From Erythrobacter sp. KY5 (GTDB lineage Bacteria; Pseudomonadota; Alphaproteobacteria; Sphingomonadales; Sphingomonadaceae): a stretch of 64,000 nt of DNA. The stretch spans positions 1,905,001-1,969,000 of the forward strand of contig NZ_CP021912.1 of assembly GCF_003264115.1 (NCBI RefSeq). The letters run 5' to 3'. This document shows positions 61,924 to 64,000 of this stretch, piece by piece. How positions within the stretch are numbered: the stretch's first letter is position 1; every line of letters begins with the position of its first letter. Made by a program: the position numbers and the translations under genes. A model generated the notes under the pieces. The model was given only the letters and a program-made list of their open reading frames with translations. It ran no database searches and was not told the DNA's origin.

Positions 61924-62035
61924 TGATGTATCTCCTTGTCTATCCACTCAATGCGCGGGGAGGGGGCAGCGTTCCATTTCAGGTGTCTGTTGCGGTCATG
62001 CGGGCCGAAAAATCGTTGCACTGATAAGTAAATGA

Positions 62036-62050
62036 GAACATATTAAGAAC
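62036..62050. promoter_or_regulatory. SOS box (LexA site) of imuA
   Basis: GAAC-ATATTAA-GAAC is a perfect GAAC-N7-GAAC, the alphaproteobacterial LexA site read on either strand (GTTC-N7-GTTC). It lies 36 bases before ATG 62086. Confidence 0.88.
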
Positions 62051-62085
62051 AAATGAGGCTCGGCCGAGTCTCTCATGATATTCCT

Positions 62086-62973
62086 ATGACCAGTCCTGCT
62101 CTTCCTTCCGGGGCGAAAGCCCTGCACGATCTGTCCGTTTCTTCGCGCCCTCCGGCTCACTGCGGAGGGGGCGCTGCGTCATGTCTGTCGGCTCACACCT
62201 TGTCGGCAGAGGAAATCGCGGCGATCTCGAAGGCGAGGGAGGGGCGCTGGCAACCCGGACTTCCCGATCAGCCGCTTCACAGTGAAATTTTCACCAGCGC
62301 CCGCGACGCGAGCGGGGCCGGACTGGCGCTGGCTCTGGCACGCGATGCGCTCAAGGAGGCGGCTCATTCTGACGACCCGCTCGCCGAAGCTGATGATCGC
62401 CGACATATCCTTTGGGTGCAGGATGCGCGTGCGCTGCAGATGGGCGGACGACCTTATATTCATGGGCTACCGGAGGAATTTCGCGAGCGCCTGATCCATG
62501 TCGAGGCTCGCAAACCCGAAGATGCGCTATTCGCCCTGGAAGAAGGGCTCAAGTGCCGCGATCTTGCCTGCGTGATCGGTGAGATTGCTAGCAATCCGCG
62601 CGCTCTCGATTTTACTGCCTCGCGAAGGCTCAGCCTCGCCGCAGAAAAGCATGGTGTGGCCTTGTGGCTGGTGCGGATCGATGCAGAACCCGACCTGTCT
62701 TCGGCGCGGATGCGTTGGCGGGTGCGGCCTGCTGTTTCGGCATCCCCGCGTTGGAACGCCGATGCCCCTGGTGTGCCAACCTGGCAGGCTGAACTGTTCC
62801 GCGCGCGCGGCCACGCTCCCGGACAATGGACACTCACTTATGACGAAGGACGCCTCTTTACCCGCAGCGCCTTGCAACCCGCCAACACGCCTAGCCACAC
62901 CGCCGCGCCGTATTCTGGCCGTCTGGTGCGCCCGACTGTCGGTCGATCGCTGGCGGCTGTCGCTCGCGCCTGA
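62086..62973 (+). CDS. imuA: Mutagenesis protein ImuA
   Basis: Part of the SOS-induced ImuA-ImuB-DnaE2 translesion synthesis machinery. The 295-residue protein resembles RecA-like ImuA, with FTSARDASGAGLALALARDA near the equivalent of the ATP loop and the closing RARGHAPGQWTLTYDEGRLF. ATG 62086 is chosen because the frame's earlier ATG at 62053 falls three bases from the LexA site. Its last ~45 codons overlap the start of imuB by 134 bases in another frame, longer than usual. Confidence 0.85.
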   Translation: MTSPALPSGAKALHDLSVSSRPPAHCGGGAASCLSAHTLSAEEIAAISKAREGRWQPGLPDQPLHSEIFTSARDASGAGLALALARDALKEAAHSDDPLAEADDRRHILWVQDARALQMGGRPYIHGLPEEFRERLIHVEARKPEDALFALEEGLKCRDLACVIGEIASNPRALDFTASRRLSLAAEKHGVALWLVRIDAEPDLSSARMRWRVRPAVSASPRWNADAPGVPTWQAELFRARGHAPGQWTLTYDEGRLFTRSALQPANTPSHTAAPYSGRLVRPTVGRSLAAVARA

Positions 62974-64000
62974 AGGGACAGACAGGAAGGCCTGCGGGCC
63001 CGGCGAAGGCGCCGATGGCGAGCCGACCGTACTCATAATCGAAACCGCACACGGCCCGCGCATCCATGCCGTGAATCGCGCAGGGCACGATGCTGGCGCA
63101 CGGACAGGAATGATGCTTGCTGATGCCCGCACGGTATGTCCGTCGCTTATGACCGCTCCTGCTGACCCGGCGGGCGATCTTGCGTGTCTGGAAAAACTGG
63201 CCGTGTGGGCTCAGCGCTGGGGTCCATGGAGCACGCTTGATCCTCCGGACGGCGTGTTGGTCGATGTTACCGCTGCCGCTCATTTGTTCGGCGGTGAAGC
63301 GCGCTTGCTGGCTGATGTTGAAACTGCGTTTGCGGGCCGTGGTTTTGCCGTGCGCACAGGTCTTGCTCCGACCGCTGGCGCGGCCTGGGCTTTGGCGCAC
63401 TACGGTCCGGCCCGTTCGATTTTGTTGGAAAGCGAAAACATGACCCGCACTCTCGCCGACCTGCCGGTTGCAGCGCTGCGGTTGGATGACGACGTGCTCA
63501 CCGTCTTGCGACGTCTGGGTCTCAAGCGGCTTGGGGAGCTTGCCGACATCACGACCGGAGCCGTGAACCGAAGCGAAGAGGCCGCGCGCGATGCGCTCCA
63601 TCGCCGTTTCCGCAACCGCAGGTCGCCGAGCGCAAATCCACTGATCCGGCTCGACCAACTTCTCGGCCGCGTGCCTGAACCGTTGCTGCCGATCGTTCCG
63701 AAGCAGATGCCGCTCGTGCAGCGCCGTTTGATGGAACCGCTGCGCCATCGTTCTCTGCTTGACCGTGTGCTCGCCGACCTTGCCGAGGATATGGCACGCG
63801 AACTTGAAGGGCGAGGCGAGGGGGCGAGGCGGCTCGAACTCGGTCTGTGGCGGGTCGATGGCGAAGTCATCGTGCGACAGCTTGAACTGGCGGCTGCCAC
63901 ACGCGATGCGGGGCACATCACCCGCCTGTTCGAGGAAAAGCTCGACAACATCGATGCAGGGTTCGGGATCGAGACCGTGCGGCTGCGAGCCAGCTGGGCC
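62840..64000 (+). CDS. imuB: Y-family polymerase-like protein ImuB (partial)
   Basis: ImuB is a catalytically inactive Y-family homolog that bridges DnaE2, ImuA and the sliding clamp. The frame is open from ATG 62840 through the window edge (387 codons visible). The family opening is RRILAVWCARLSVDRWRLSL, followed by GAMMLADAR-type segment (present as RTGMMLADARTVCPSL), TLDPPDGVLVDVTAAAHLFG and RTGLAPTAGAAWALA, and the thumb LPVAALRLDDDVLTVLRRLG. The Y-family metal aspartates appear replaced. dnaE2 is expected just beyond the window. Confidence 0.88.
   Translation, partial: MTKDASLPAAPCNPPTRLATPPRRILAVWCARLSVDRWRLSLAPEGTDRKACGPGEGADGEPTVLIIETAHGPRIHAVNRAGHDAGARTGMMLADARTVCPSLMTAPADPAGDLACLEKLAVWAQRWGPWSTLDPPDGVLVDVTAAAHLFGGEARLLADVETAFAGRGFAVRTGLAPTAGAAWALAHYGPARSILLESENMTRTLADLPVAALRLDDDVLTVLRRLGLKRLGELADITTGAVNRSEEAARDALHRRFRNRRSPSANPLIRLDQLLGRVPEPLLPIVPKQMPLVQRRLMEPLRHRSLLDRVLADLAEDMARELEGRGEGARRLELGLWRVDGEVIVRQLELAAATRDAGHITRLFEEKLDNIDAGFGIETVRLRASWA

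Noticed and set aside
62053..62085. ATG 62053 as the imuA start
   Set aside because: It lies three bases from the LexA box, leaving no room for a ribosome site.
1..64000. CRISPR array or prophage
   Set aside because: No regularly spaced repeats, cas genes, or phage structural genes are present.

Overview
The window is about 64 kb of a GC-rich alphaproteobacterial chromosome. The gene content points to the Sphingomonadales, most likely an Erythrobacter-like member. That placement is inferred from an imuA-imuB mutagenesis cassette behind an alphaproteobacterial LexA box, an isocitrate lyase opposite a ScfR/RamB-type regulator, PrsK/PrsR-type exopolysaccharide regulators, a branched-chain 2-oxoacid dehydrogenase cluster with tRNA-Asp behind it, and zapA-6S RNA-fau synteny. 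No marker gene fixes the genus.

Layout. 1-18.1 kb is housekeeping DNA: the end of secA, a TauE-like permease, tRNA-Asn, NAD kinase, an EAL phosphodiesterase, an unusual peroxiredoxin-like/2-oxoglutarate oxygenase fusion, mfd, sdhE, recG, a low-molecular-weight phosphatase, a DUF885 protein, an ABC1 kinase, a Pmp3 protein, an SDR enzyme and a DUF3429 protein. 18.148-23.600 kb is a mobile element. 23.6-51.4 kb returns to core genes: tRNA-Pro, thyA, bkdA1-bkdA2-bkdB, tRNA-Asp, an MFS carrier, fau, 6S RNA, zapA, a tkt-gap-pgk-(three accessory genes)-aldolase run, thiE, efp-suhB, tRNA-Leu, an SLC13 permease, an M20 hydrolase, and aceA divergent from its probable regulator. 51.5-57.9 kb is a four-gene exopolysaccharide unit (sugar transferase, PrsK, PrsR, TPR lipoprotein). 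The rest holds a BASS-type carrier, panB, an NSS transporter, a flavin-type stress protein and imuA-imuB, with imuB running off the window.

The main discovery is the 5,453-bp element at 18148-23600. It has 17-bp perfect terminal inverted repeats and is flanked by an 8-bp direct repeat (ATGAAATG). It encodes an IS1595-type transposase, a family known for 8-bp target duplications and passenger genes. It sits against the 3' CCA end of tRNA-Pro(CGG) without damaging it. Its cargo includes a Panacea (DUF4065) antitoxin with a candidate toxin, whose promoter carries two perfect inverted repeats. It also carries an XRE regulator followed by an unrecognised 267-aa protein, a YodC-like protein, an exported protein overlapping a 42-aa membrane protein, and three further unknown small genes. 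No nested element, integrase or CRISPR array was seen.

Other regulation visible in the sequence: a perfect GAAC-N7-GAAC SOS box before imuA, two perfect inverted repeats in the aceA/scfR interval, palindromes before the exopolysaccharide unit, and a dispersed intergenic repeat in three places.
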